Source: an uncultured Acetobacteraceae bacterium (GTDB lineage Bacteria; Pseudomonadota; Alphaproteobacteria; Acetobacterales; Acetobacteraceae). Taken from it: 5,213 nt of DNA. The notes under the pieces are model-generated. The model was given only the letters and a program-made list of their open reading frames with translations, did not search any database and was not told where the DNA came from. Where the stretch lies: the NCBI GenBank assembly GCA_937874445.1, contig CALNAL010000011.1:1-5213 (forward strand), read 5' to 3'. Within the stretch, counting starts at the first letter, position 1, and the number at the start of each line of letters is the position of its first letter. Shown here one piece after another: positions 1-5,213 of this stretch. The position numbers and the translations under genes are program-made.

Positions 1-3
1 GGC

Positions 4-11
4 AAAGGAGG
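4..11 (+). promoter_or_regulatory. Ribosome binding site of the RraA-family gene
   Basis: AAAGGAGG, a near-perfect Shine-Dalgarno sequence, lies 8 nt before the ATG at 20. It fixes the start of the RraA-family gene. The promoter must lie outside the window, or the gene is part of an operon that begins upstream. Confidence 0.85.
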
Positions 12-19
12 CCCCCAGC

Positions 20-730
20 ATGTCCCTCGATCCCACCATCCGCGATACCCTCAAGGGGGTCTCCACCGCCACTCTCACCACCGTCCTGCTCAAGCACGGG
101 CTGCGCAACGTCTGGCTGCGCGGCACCCTGCCGATCCGGCCGGGGCAGGGCCGCCTGGTCGGGCCCGCCTTCACGCTGCGCTTCGTGCCCGCGCGCGAGG
201 ACCTCGCCACCCCGGCCTCCTGGGCCTCGCCCAAGTCCACCCGCGGCGCCATCGAGGCCATGCCCGAGGGCTGCATCGCGGTCGCCGATGCCATGGGCGT
301 CACCGATGCCGGCATCTTCGGCGACATCCTCTGCGCGCGCATGGCCAAGCGCCGCGTGGGCGGCCTCGTCACCGACGGGGTGATGCGCGACAAGGACGGG
401 GTGCTCGCCTCCGGACTGCCGGTCTGGTGCCGCGGCAATGCCGCGCCGCCCTCGGTCGCCGGCCTCACCTTCGTCGGCTGGCAGGAGCCGATCGGCTGCG
501 GCGGCGTGGCCGTGTTCCCCGATGACATCATCGTGGTGGACGACGACGGCGCGGTGGTGATCCCCCAGGCCCTGCTCGCCGAGGTAGCCTCCGCCGCCGT
601 GGAGCAGGAAGCGCTGGAGGCGTGGATCGTCACCGAGGTGGCGCGCGGTGTGCCGCTGCCCGGCCTTTACCCCGCCAACGCCGAGACCCAGGCCCGCTAC
701 GCCGCCTGGCGCGCCAGCCAGAAGAAGTAA
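20..730 (+). CDS. RraA-family protein, probable HMG/CHA-type aldolase or oxaloacetate decarboxylase
   Basis: This 236-aa cytoplasmic protein belongs to the RraA/MenG-like family (COG0684), often auto-annotated as 'ribonuclease activity regulator RraA'. Residues 84-124 carry the family core: CIAVADAMGVTDAGIFGD, then VGGLVTDGVMRD. Asp102 is followed by exactly 20 residues and then Arg123-Asp124. This D-X20-R-D motif is the one described for 4-hydroxy-4-methyl-2-oxoglutarate/4-carboxy-4-hydroxy-2-oxoadipate aldolases, which use a divalent metal and cleave to pyruvate; homologs with it also decarboxylate oxaloacetate. The protein is longer than E. coli RraA (about 160 aa), with extensions at both ends, so RNase E inhibition is not the likely role. 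Residues 160-181 (CGGVAVFPDDIIVVDDDGAV) are the typical second conserved block. A strong RBS supports the ATG at 20. The family call is secure; the substrate is inferred only as a keto acid. Confidence 0.9.
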   Translation: MSLDPTIRDTLKGVSTATLTTVLLKHGLRNVWLRGTLPIRPGQGRLVGPAFTLRFVPAREDLATPASWASPKSTRGAIEAMPEGCIAVADAMGVTDAGIFGDILCARMAKRRVGGLVTDGVMRDKDGVLASGLPVWCRGNAAPPSVAGLTFVGWQEPIGCGGVAVFPDDIIVVDDDGAVVIPQALLAEVASAAVEQEALEAWIVTEVARGVPLPGLYPANAETQARYAAWRASQKK

Positions 731-744
731 CCCCCCGGCGGGGA

Positions 745-783
745 GTGTTCACTGCGGCTACCCGGAAGGTGTTCTCTGCCGCT
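745..783 (+). repeat. Imperfect direct repeat, 24-bp period
   Basis: GTGTTCACTGCGGCT (745-759) recurs as GTGTTCTCTGCCGCT (769-783), with 13 of 15 bases identical and a 24-bp offset. A weaker third copy, GGTTCCGCCG, starts at 796. AACCGGTT at 792-799 is a perfect 8-bp palindrome close by. The spacing is a little over two helical turns, so the copies could be sites for a DNA-binding protein upstream of the AbrB gene, but chance similarity in GC-rich DNA is possible. Confidence 0.4.
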
Positions 784-841
784 CTGGTAGAAACCGGTTC
801 CGCCGTGGCATAACGCGCCCCCATACGTCATCGTCCGCTCC

Positions 842-872
842 GCCTTCCCGCGGCCTCCTGCGCCGGGAAGGC
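842..872 (+). other. Hairpin in the leader of the AbrB-family gene (terminator-like stem without T-run)
   Basis: GCCTTCCCG (842-850) pairs perfectly with CGGGAAGGC (864-872), giving a 9-bp GC-rich stem with a 13-nt loop. The bases after it, TGCGAGTTACGG, have no T-run, so it is not a canonical intrinsic terminator. It could end the RraA-family transcript with help from Rho, or act as a structured 5' leader 55 nt before the AbrB start. A short GC-rich stretch (881-895) follows without an obvious function. Confidence 0.45.
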
Positions 873-918
873 TGCGAGTTACGGCCCCCCCGGCCCGTCC
901 GAGGCCGCCGTCGGCCCC

Positions 919-922
919 GGAG
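919..922 (+). promoter_or_regulatory. Ribosome binding site of the AbrB-family gene
   Basis: GGAG lies 5 nt before the ATG at 928. It is modest in strength but well enough placed to support this start over the internal ATG at 1021, which would remove the first membrane segment. Confidence 0.6.
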
Positions 923-927
923 AAATC

Positions 928-2040
928 ATGCCGCTGCCCCGCCTGCTCGCCGCCGTCCGCCTGCTGCGCCGCGCCCCCCTGCCGGGGCAGTGGGCGGTGC
1001 TGCTCGCGGGCTCGGCGATCATGGTCGCGCTGCTGGAGCTGGCCCATCTGCCGGCCGCCCTGCTGCTCGGGCCGATGCTCGCCGCCATCGGCGCGGCCAT
1101 TGCCGAAACCGGCGTGCGGGTGAAGCCTGCCGTGTTTTCCGCCGCCCAGGGCGTGGTGGGCTGCATGATGGCCCGTGGCATCCCCCTCTCCTTCCTCGAC
1201 GTGGTGGCGCGCGACTGGCCGATTTTCCTGGCCGGGGTGCTCTCGGCGATGGCACTCGCCACGCTGCTCGGCTGGATTCTCACCCGCTGGCAGGTGCTGC
1301 CGGGAACCACCGCCGTCTGGGGCTCCTCGCCCGGCGCCGCCACCGCCATGGTGCTGATGGCCGAATCCTTCGGCGCCGACATGCGGCTGGTGGCGTTCAT
1401 GCAGTATCTGCGGGTGGTGTGCGTCGCCATCTGCGCCTCGCTGATGTCCATCTTCTTCACCAACGGCGGCGGACACGGGGTCCAGGAGATCATCTGGTTC
1501 CCCGCCGTCTCCTGGACGGCGCTCGCCGAGACGGTGGTCATCGCGGTGGGCGGCGGGCTGCTGGCGCGGCGGATGCACATGCCCGCCGGCTCGCTGCTGG
1601 TGCCCTGCATCATCAGCGCGGTGCTGCAGGGCAGCGGGCTCATCGTCCTCACCCTGCCGCCCTGGCTGCTCGCCATCTCCTACGCCTTCGTGGGCTGGAG
1701 CATCGGGCTGCGCTTCACCAGCCAGGTGATCCGCCACGCCATGCACTCCTTCCCGCGCGTGCTGGCCTCCACCCTCGTGCTGATCGCCGCCTGTGCCGGC
1801 TTCGGCGCCGTGCTGGCGCATTTCGCCGGGCTCGACCCGCTCACCGCCTACCTCGCCACCAGCCCCGGCGGGGCCGATTCGGTGGCGATCATCGCCGCCT
1901 CCTCCGATGTCGATCTGCCCTTCGTGATGTCGATGCAGGTGGTGCGGCTGGTGCTGGTGATGCTCACCGGCCCGGCGGTGGCCCGCATGGTGGCGCGCCA
2001 CGTCGAGGCCCATCCCCGCAAACGCCCGCCCCGGCGCTAG
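928..2040 (+). CDS. AbrB-family integral membrane protein (duplicated AbrB domain)
   Basis: This 370-aa inner-membrane protein matches the AbrB family (PF05145; often labelled 'AbrB family transcriptional regulator' or 'putative ammonia monooxygenase'). It is unrelated to the Bacillus AbrB DNA-binding protein. It is mostly hydrophobic, with about ten predicted membrane segments, and shows an internal duplication. LPAALLLGPMLAAI (41-54) is echoed by MPAGSLLVPCIISAV (218-232). SSPGAATAM (133-141) with a following MQYLR (158-162) is echoed by TSPGGADSV (311-319) with MQVVR (336-340). The N-terminus (RLLRRAP) and C-terminus (HPRKRPPRR) are basic, consistent with cytoplasmic ends. The biochemical role of the family is poorly known; E. 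coli AbrB was reported to affect aidB expression, and the fold suggests a transporter. It follows the RraA-family gene by 197 bp on the same strand and faces the LysR gene. Confidence 0.9.
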   Translation: MPLPRLLAAVRLLRRAPLPGQWAVLLAGSAIMVALLELAHLPAALLLGPMLAAIGAAIAETGVRVKPAVFSAAQGVVGCMMARGIPLSFLDVVARDWPIFLAGVLSAMALATLLGWILTRWQVLPGTTAVWGSSPGAATAMVLMAESFGADMRLVAFMQYLRVVCVAICASLMSIFFTNGGGHGVQEIIWFPAVSWTALAETVVIAVGGGLLARRMHMPAGSLLVPCIISAVLQGSGLIVLTLPPWLLAISYAFVGWSIGLRFTSQVIRHAMHSFPRVLASTLVLIAACAGFGAVLAHFAGLDPLTAYLATSPGGADSVAIIAASSDVDLPFVMSMQVVRLVLVMLTGPAVARMVARHVEAHPRKRPPRR

Positions 2041-2084
2041 AGCGCGATGACGTTGGGCGGAATCGCCAAAAGCCTGAATCGCGC
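2034..2084. repeat. Nested intergenic palindrome between convergent genes (REP-like or bidirectional terminator)
   Basis: GCGCGAT (2042-2048) is the exact reverse complement of ATCGCGC (2078-2084). Between them lies an inner stem, GGCG (2056-2059) with CGCC (2064-2067), loop GAAT, extendable by TT/AA if one G is bulged. A further overlapping dyad, GCGCT (2034-2038) and AGCGC (2041-2045), includes the AbrB stop codon. GAATCGC occurs twice in direct orientation (2060-2066 and 2076-2082). No T-run follows in either direction, so a standard intrinsic terminator is not shown. The position between two converging genes suits transcription ending or a dispersed palindromic element; which of these is inference. 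Confidence 0.45.
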
Positions 2085-2203
2085 GAGGAAGCAAAGTGCT
2101 GAAGCGAGAGGCGTGAGCGCACGCGCGCGCATCCCGCTCGCGTGTCCTGCCCGCGAAGTTCGCCGCATCGGCGGCGGACGGAGCGGATCAGCAGGCCACC
2201 AGG
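2085..2203. other. Remainder of convergent intergenic region with small GC-rich hairpins
   Basis: No gene is credible here. GCGTG (2111-2115) pairs with CACGC (2120-2124) around an AGCG tetraloop, and runs into an alternating GC stretch (2122-2130). CGCCG (2161-2165) pairs with CGGCG (2169-2173) around CAT. These stems could help end the two converging transcripts, but neither is followed by a T-run on the relevant strand. Confidence 0.35.
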
Positions 2204-3088
2204 CTACAGTTCCGGTCCCAGCGCGGCATCGAGCCAGGCCAGCAGCGCCCGCACCAGCGCGGCCTGCGCCCGCGTTTCCGGCACCACGGCCTTGAGCAGC
2301 AGTTCGGGCATGGCAAAGTCGGGCAGCACCACCACCAGGCGCCCCTCGGCCAGCGGCGCGGCCGTCAGGTAGGTGCCGAGCAGGGCGATGCCGTTGCCCT
2401 CCAGCGCCGCCTCCAGCAGCACCTGCCCGTCGTTGGCCGCGAGCCGCGGCATCACCTCCACGCTCACCGGCCCCTCCGGACCGCGGAAGCTCCACACCCG
2501 GCCCGAGGGGGCGAAGTCCAGGCAGGCATGGGCCAGCAGGTCGCGCGGGTGGCGCGGCACGCCGTGCGCGGCGAGATAGGCCGGGGCGGCGCAGAGATGG
2601 CGGCGCAGCGGGCGCAGGGGAAAATCCATCACCCCGCCGAAGGTGGGGGTGAAGGCGCCGATCGCCACGTCGAAGCCGGTTTCCACCGGGTTCACCGGAC
2701 CGTCGAGCAGGGCGATGTCGAGACTCACCGCGGGGTGGCGGCGCTGGAAGGCCGCCAGCGCCGGGCCGAGCACACGTTCGCCCAGGGTGGTGGGCACCTT
2801 CAGGCGCAGATGGCCGCTCAGCGCGCCGGTGCGGGCGGTCATCGCCGCCAGGGTGGCGTCGTATTCGGCGATCAGGGCGCGCACGCGGGGCAGGTGGCGG
2901 CGGCCGGCGTCGGTGGGCGTGACCAGGCGGGTGGTGCGTTCGAACAGCCGGGTGCGCAGCGCCGCCTCCAGCTGCTCCACCCGCTTGGTGACGACCGAGG
3001 GGGCGACGCCGAGTTCGCGCGCGGTCGCGGAAAAGCTGCCGGTGCGGGCGGTGGTGGCGAAGGCCTTGAGGTTGGACATCATGTCCAT
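2204..3088 (-). CDS. LysR-family transcriptional regulator
   Basis: This 294-aa DNA-binding regulator has the usual LysR length and layout. Residues 5-62 form the winged helix-turn-helix: GSFSATARELGVAPSVVTKR, then VEQLEAALRTRLFERTTR and LVTPTDAG, the standard LysR signature. Residues about 93-290 are the periplasmic-binding-protein-like effector domain, starting GHLRLKVPTTLGERVLGPAL and including ALEGNGIALLGTYL (228-241), the usual co-inducer domain block. It resembles the CrgA-like group. The start at 3088 was chosen because the LysR N-terminus (MDMMSNLKAFATTARTGSFS) begins there and AGGA stands 9 nt upstream; the open frame runs on to 3349, but that would add Ala/Arg-rich non-LysR sequence and overlap the oxidoreductase gene. 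It is divergent from the oxidoreductase gene with 136 bp between start codons, so it probably controls that operon and itself. The inducer is unknown. Confidence 0.95.
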   Translation of the reverse strand: MDMMSNLKAFATTARTGSFSATARELGVAPSVVTKRVEQLEAALRTRLFERTTRLVTPTDAGRRHLPRVRALIAEYDATLAAMTARTGALSGHLRLKVPTTLGERVLGPALAAFQRRHPAVSLDIALLDGPVNPVETGFDVAIGAFTPTFGGVMDFPLRPLRRHLCAAPAYLAAHGVPRHPRDLLAHACLDFAPSGRVWSFRGPEGPVSVEVMPRLAANDGQVLLEAALEGNGIALLGTYLTAAPLAEGRLVVVLPDFAMPELLLKAVVPETRAQAALVRALLAWLDAALGPEL

Positions 3089-3097
3089 GGCGGAATG

Positions 3098-3101
3098 TCC
3101 T
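3098..3101 (-). promoter_or_regulatory. Ribosome binding site of the LysR gene
   Basis: On the minus strand AGGA lies 9 nt before the ATG at 3088. It favours this ATG over the two in-frame ATGs at 3082 and 3079. Confidence 0.5.
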
Positions 3102-3114
3102 GGCGCCGTTGTCT

Positions 3115-3129
3115 TTCGCGAATCGCGAA
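3115..3129. promoter_or_regulatory. Candidate LysR operator: perfect 15-bp palindrome with T-N11-A
   Basis: TTCGCGA (3115-3121) and TCGCGAA (3123-3129) are exact inverted repeats around one central A. T3116 and A3128 give the T-N11-A spacing of LysR-type recognition sites. It lies 27 nt upstream of the LysR start codon, where it could give autorepression, and 95 nt upstream of the oxidoreductase start codon. A looser partner dyad, GCGA (3125-3128) and TCGC (3136-3139), and ATCGCTCGAT (3135-3144) lie beside it and could be the activation half-sites. Binding by this regulator is inferred from family behaviour and position. Confidence 0.7.
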
Positions 3130-3152
3130 CAGTGATCGCTCGATTTGCCCCA

Positions 3153-3180
3153 TTCCCGTGCCAAAATCCACTGCCTATCC
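3153..3180 (+). promoter_or_regulatory. Possible promoter of the oxidoreductase-MFS operon
   Basis: TTCCCG (3153-3158) and CTATCC (3175-3180), 16 bp apart, are a weak match to a housekeeping promoter. A transcript starting near 3187 would put the centre of the palindrome at about -65, the usual place of a LysR recognition site. The weak -35 would fit a promoter needing an activator. The boxes themselves are poor and other choices are possible. Confidence 0.3.
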
Positions 3181-3207
3181 TTCGCGCCAAGCAACAAGCC
3201 ACTCTCC

Positions 3208-3214
3208 GGGAGGA
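3208..3214 (+). promoter_or_regulatory. Ribosome binding site of the FAD oxidoreductase gene
   Basis: GGGAGGA ends 10 nt before the ATG at 3225. It selects this ATG from a frame that stays open upstream to 2643 through the antisense of the LysR gene. Confidence 0.7.
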
Positions 3215-3224
3215 CGCGACGCGC

Positions 3225-4574
3225 ATGGCCTTCATCCAGGAACCACCTCGGCAGACCGAGGTGATCGACGACTGCGACGTGGTGGTGCTGGGAGGCGGTC
3301 CGGCCGGGCTCGCCGCCGCCGCCGCCGCCGCCCGCGGCGGGGCCCGCACCCTGCTGGTGGAACGCTACGGTTTCCTCGGCGGCATGGCCACCGCCGCCGG
3401 CGTGACCAATTTCTGCGGGCTGCACGCCAGCGTGCACGGCACCCATCGCCAGGTGGTGCACGGCATCGCCGACGAGCTGCTGGCGCGCATCGACCGGCTC
3501 GGCGGGCTCAACGCGCCGCACAACGTGCTCGGGCGCATCCAGGCCCAGGCCTACGACATCCCCGCCGCCAAGCGCGCCGCCGACGCGCTGCTCGCCGACG
3601 CCGGCGCCAGGGTGCTGTTCCACGCCCTCGCCGCCGGAGTGGCGATGGGGACCGCGGGACGGATCGACGCGCTGCTGGTGGAGACCCGCGCCGGACGCGG
3701 GGCCATCCGCGCCCGCCAGTTCATCGATGCCTCCGGCGACGGCGACCTCGCCGCCTGGTCCGGCGCCCCCTGCGAACGCGCCGGACGCGACGGCCCGATG
3801 CTGTTCCCCACCATGATGTATCGCATCAACGGCGTGGACAGCGCCGCCGCCGGCGAGATCTGGCGCGAGATCCCCCGGCTGATGGCCGAGGCCGAGGCCG
3901 CCGGGCGCTTCCGCTTTCCCCGCCACGGCGCGGTGGTGCGCGCCCAGAAGCACCCCCAGGAATGGCGGGTGAACATCACCCAGCTGCGCACCCCCGACGG
4001 GCGCGCGGTGGACGGGCTCGACCCCGCCGAACTCTCCGCCGCCGAGACCGAGGGGCGGCGCCAGGCCTTCGAGACCGTGGAATTCCTGCGCACCCTGCCC
4101 GGCTTCGCCGACGCCTACATCGTCGATATCGGCCCTCAGCTCGGCATCCGCGAGACCCGCCGGCTGGCGGGCGCCTACATGCTGACCGAGGACGACGTGC
4201 TGGGCTGTGCCTCCTTCCCCGACAGCATCGGTGTCAACGGCTGGCCGGTGGAGGAGCACGTCGCCGGCCAGGTCGCCTATCGCTGGCAGCCGCGGGAAAG
4301 CCGCGGATTCAACCAGTTGCCCTACCGCATGCTGCTGCCGCGCGGGGTGGACAACCTGCTGGTGGCCGGGCGCTGCGCCGCCATGACCCACGGCGGGCAG
4401 TCGGCCGCGCGGGTGAGCGGGCCGTGCTTCGTGATGGGCCAGGCCGCCGGCACCGCCGCGGCGCTGGCGCTGGCCGGCGGGATCGCCCCCCGCGCCCTCG
4501 ACATTTCCGCGCTGCAGAGCCGCCTCGCCGCATCGGGCGTGTGGCTCGGCACCGAACCGGAGGAAAACCAATGA
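3225..4574 (+). CDS. FAD-dependent oxidoreductase (FAD_oxidored family)
   Basis: This 449-aa flavoprotein is probably cytoplasmic; no signal peptide is visible. Residues 17-46 form the FAD-binding Rossmann unit: CDVVVLGGGPAGLA with GGGPAG at 23-28, an alanine-rich helix, and acidic Glu46 at the end of strand two (TLLVER), which should bind the ribose. FLGGMATAAGVTNFCGL (50-66) is typical of the PF12831 family. FIDASGDGDLAAWSGAP (166-182) is the second dinucleotide-domain strand. GIRETRR (307-313) and the C-terminal FAD motif NLLVAGRCAAM (377-387) to GPCFVMGQAAGTAAALA (399-415) complete the fold. The substrate cannot be read from the sequence; family members are poorly characterised and usually annotated only as FAD-dependent oxidoreductases. 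The stop overlaps the MFS start (ATGA), so the two are translationally coupled and the transporter may import the substrate. Divergence from the LysR gene suggests substrate induction. Confidence 0.92.
   Translation: MAFIQEPPRQTEVIDDCDVVVLGGGPAGLAAAAAAARGGARTLLVERYGFLGGMATAAGVTNFCGLHASVHGTHRQVVHGIADELLARIDRLGGLNAPHNVLGRIQAQAYDIPAAKRAADALLADAGARVLFHALAAGVAMGTAGRIDALLVETRAGRGAIRARQFIDASGDGDLAAWSGAPCERAGRDGPMLFPTMMYRINGVDSAAAGEIWREIPRLMAEAEAAGRFRFPRHGAVVRAQKHPQEWRVNITQLRTPDGRAVDGLDPAELSAAETEGRRQAFETVEFLRTLPGFADAYIVDIGPQLGIRETRRLAGAYMLTEDDVLGCASFPDSIGVNGWPVEEHVAGQVAYRWQPRESRGFNQLPYRMLLPRGVDNLLVAGRCAAMTHGGQSAARVSGPCFVMGQAAGTAAALALAGGIAPRALDISALQSRLAASGVWLGTEPEENQ
3312..3332 (+). repeat. (GCC)7 trinucleotide run inside the oxidoreductase gene
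   Basis: Seven GCC codons in a row encode Ala30-Ala36 in the helix following the FAD GGGPAG loop. Alanine is common in this helix, so this may be simple composition. Gain or loss of repeat units would stay in frame but change helix length next to the cofactor. Confidence 0.8.
4559..4563 (+). promoter_or_regulatory. Ribosome binding site of the MFS gene
   Basis: GGAGG lies 7 nt before the ATG at 4571, inside the last codons of the oxidoreductase gene. It supports both the start and independent or coupled translation of the transporter. Confidence 0.8.
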
Positions 4575-5213
4575 CTTCTCCCGCCGCTTCCGCCCCCACC
4601 TCTGCTCCGGCCTGGCGCTGGGTGGTGCTGGGCGTCGCCTGGCTCGGCCTGCTGCTGACCTTCGTGGACCGCCTGCTGTGGGGCAACGTCGCCGTCACGG
4701 TGGGGCACGCGCTGGCGCTGCCGATGGCCGCGCTGGGCGTGTTCGTCACCGCCTTCTACATCGGCTACGTGCTGGCCAACGCGCTGGGCGGCATCGCCGG
4801 CGACCGGCTCGGGCCGCGTGCCCTGCTTGCCCTTTCGCTGCTGCCGCTCGGCCTGGCCACCGCGGCCTTCGGCTTCACCACCTCGGCGGCCTGGGGGCTC
4901 GCCTTCCAGGCGCTGATGGGGCTGGCCGCGGGGCTCGCCTACTCCAACTGCGTCAAGCTGGTGATGTCGTGGTTCCCCCGCAGCGAGCGCGGGCGGGCCA
5001 TGGGGCTGCTCACCACCGCCACCTCGCTCGGCGTGGTGGTGTGCAATGCCACCGTGCCCACGCTGATGGCCGTCTATACCTGGCAGGGGGTCTATTGGCT
5101 GTTCGGCGCCATCACCTTCGTCGTCGGGCTGATGGTCTGGGCCCTGCTCGGCCGGCCCGCCCCCTTCGCCCCGCCTGCCAGGCCCGGCTCGAGCTGGGCG
5201 GAAACCCGTGCCC
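4571..5213 (+). CDS. MFS transporter, N-terminal half (partial, runs off the window)
   Basis: The first 214 residues of a major facilitator superfamily transporter are present. Six membrane segments fit at about 17-34, 52-76, 84-102, 107-126, 142-166 and 173-194, followed by a Pro-rich start of the central loop (196-206), exactly the N-terminal half of a 12-helix MFS protein. TM1 contains FVDR (31-34), as in the anion:cation symporter (ACS) group. MFS motif A is GGIAGDRLGPR (73-83) between TM2 and TM3. WFPRSERGRAMGL (134-146) is the conserved stretch leading into TM5. ACS-type carriers mostly import organic anions such as sugar acids or aromatic acids by proton symport; the actual substrate is unknown. 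The ATG overlaps the oxidoreductase stop by ATGA, so it is the second gene of that operon. No frameshift is seen up to the window edge. Confidence 0.92.
   Translation, partial: MTSPAASAPTSAPAWRWVVLGVAWLGLLLTFVDRLLWGNVAVTVGHALALPMAALGVFVTAFYIGYVLANALGGIAGDRLGPRALLALSLLPLGLATAAFGFTTSAAWGLAFQALMGLAAGLAYSNCVKLVMSWFPRSERGRAMGLLTTATSLGVVVCNATVPTLMAVYTWQGVYWLFGAITFVVGLMVWALLGRPAPFAPPARPGSSWAETRA

Noticed and set aside
731..743. CCCC/GGGG hairpin straight after the RraA-family stop as a terminator
   Set aside because: The stem is only four pairs and no T-run follows; such short GC pairings are common by chance here.
697..2094. 465-aa minus-strand open frame opposite the AbrB-family gene
   Set aside because: The composition (His/Gly/Asp/Gln-rich, low complexity) is that of an antisense shadow. 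The plus strand encodes a clear membrane protein with duplicated motifs.
648..2102. 484-aa plus-strand open frame overlapping the RraA-family end and the AbrB-family gene
   Set aside because: The product is Arg/Ala/Pro-rich without domains, lies out of frame with the AbrB gene, and has no RBS at its start.
2643..3224. 194-residue N-terminal extension of the oxidoreductase frame
   Set aside because: It reads the antisense of the LysR gene and is Arg/Ser-rich. The FAD-binding domain starts normally after the ATG at 3225, which has a good RBS.
3089..3349. 87-residue N-terminal extension of the LysR protein
   Set aside because: It would overlap the oxidoreductase start and the divergent promoter, is Ala/Pro-rich, and LysR proteins begin directly with the DNA-binding domain.
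2037..4571. 844-aa open frame on the minus strand across the LysR, oxidoreductase and intergenic regions
   Set aside because: It spans two well-supported genes and is rich in Gly, His, Arg and Pro, as expected of a shadow frame in GC-rich DNA where stop codons are rare. No domain is recognisable.
1..5213. CRISPR array, tRNA/rRNA gene, insertion sequence, toxin-antitoxin or defence system
   Set aside because: No spaced perfect repeats, cloverleaf-like sequence, transposase or terminal inverted repeats were seen, and all coding space is taken by metabolic, transport and regulatory genes.

Overview
The window is very GC-rich DNA (roughly 70% G+C by eye, codon third positions almost all G or C) with tightly packed bacterial genes. 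The gene families (RraA-like aldolase, AbrB-type membrane protein, LysR regulator, FAD oxidoreductase, MFS transporter) and the codon use suggest an alphaproteobacterium, perhaps of the Rhodospirillales/Acetobacteraceae type. That placement is inference; no rRNA or marker gene is present.

Layout. (1) 20-730, + strand: an RraA-family protein of 236 aa carrying the D-X20-R-D metal/substrate motif of HMG/CHA-type class II aldolases. (2) 731-927: a 197-bp intergenic stretch with an imperfect 24-bp-period direct repeat and a perfect 9-bp hairpin. (3) 928-2040, + strand: a 370-aa AbrB-family membrane protein with a clear internal duplication. (4) 2041-2203: a convergent intergenic region with a nested palindrome that begins in the AbrB stop region. 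(5) 3088-2204, - strand: a 294-aa LysR-type regulator. (6) 3089-3224: a divergent promoter region with a perfect 7+1+7 bp palindrome containing T-N11-A, a good candidate LysR operator. (7) 3225-4574, + strand: a 449-aa FAD-dependent oxidoreductase (FAD_oxidored type). (8) 4571-5213+, + strand: the first 214 residues of an MFS transporter, overlapping the oxidoreductase by ATGA and running off the window.

How the genes may work together. The LysR gene, the divergent oxidoreductase and the translationally coupled transporter form a classic regulator/enzyme/uptake unit, probably for catabolism of a small organic acid or related compound that the sequence does not identify. The RraA-like aldolase/decarboxylase could act on a keto-acid intermediate of the same or a neighbouring pathway, but it lies in a separate transcription unit. 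Nothing here is a mobile element, CRISPR array, RNA gene or defence system. I regard the region as ordinary metabolic accessory DNA with a few regulatory signals worth checking.
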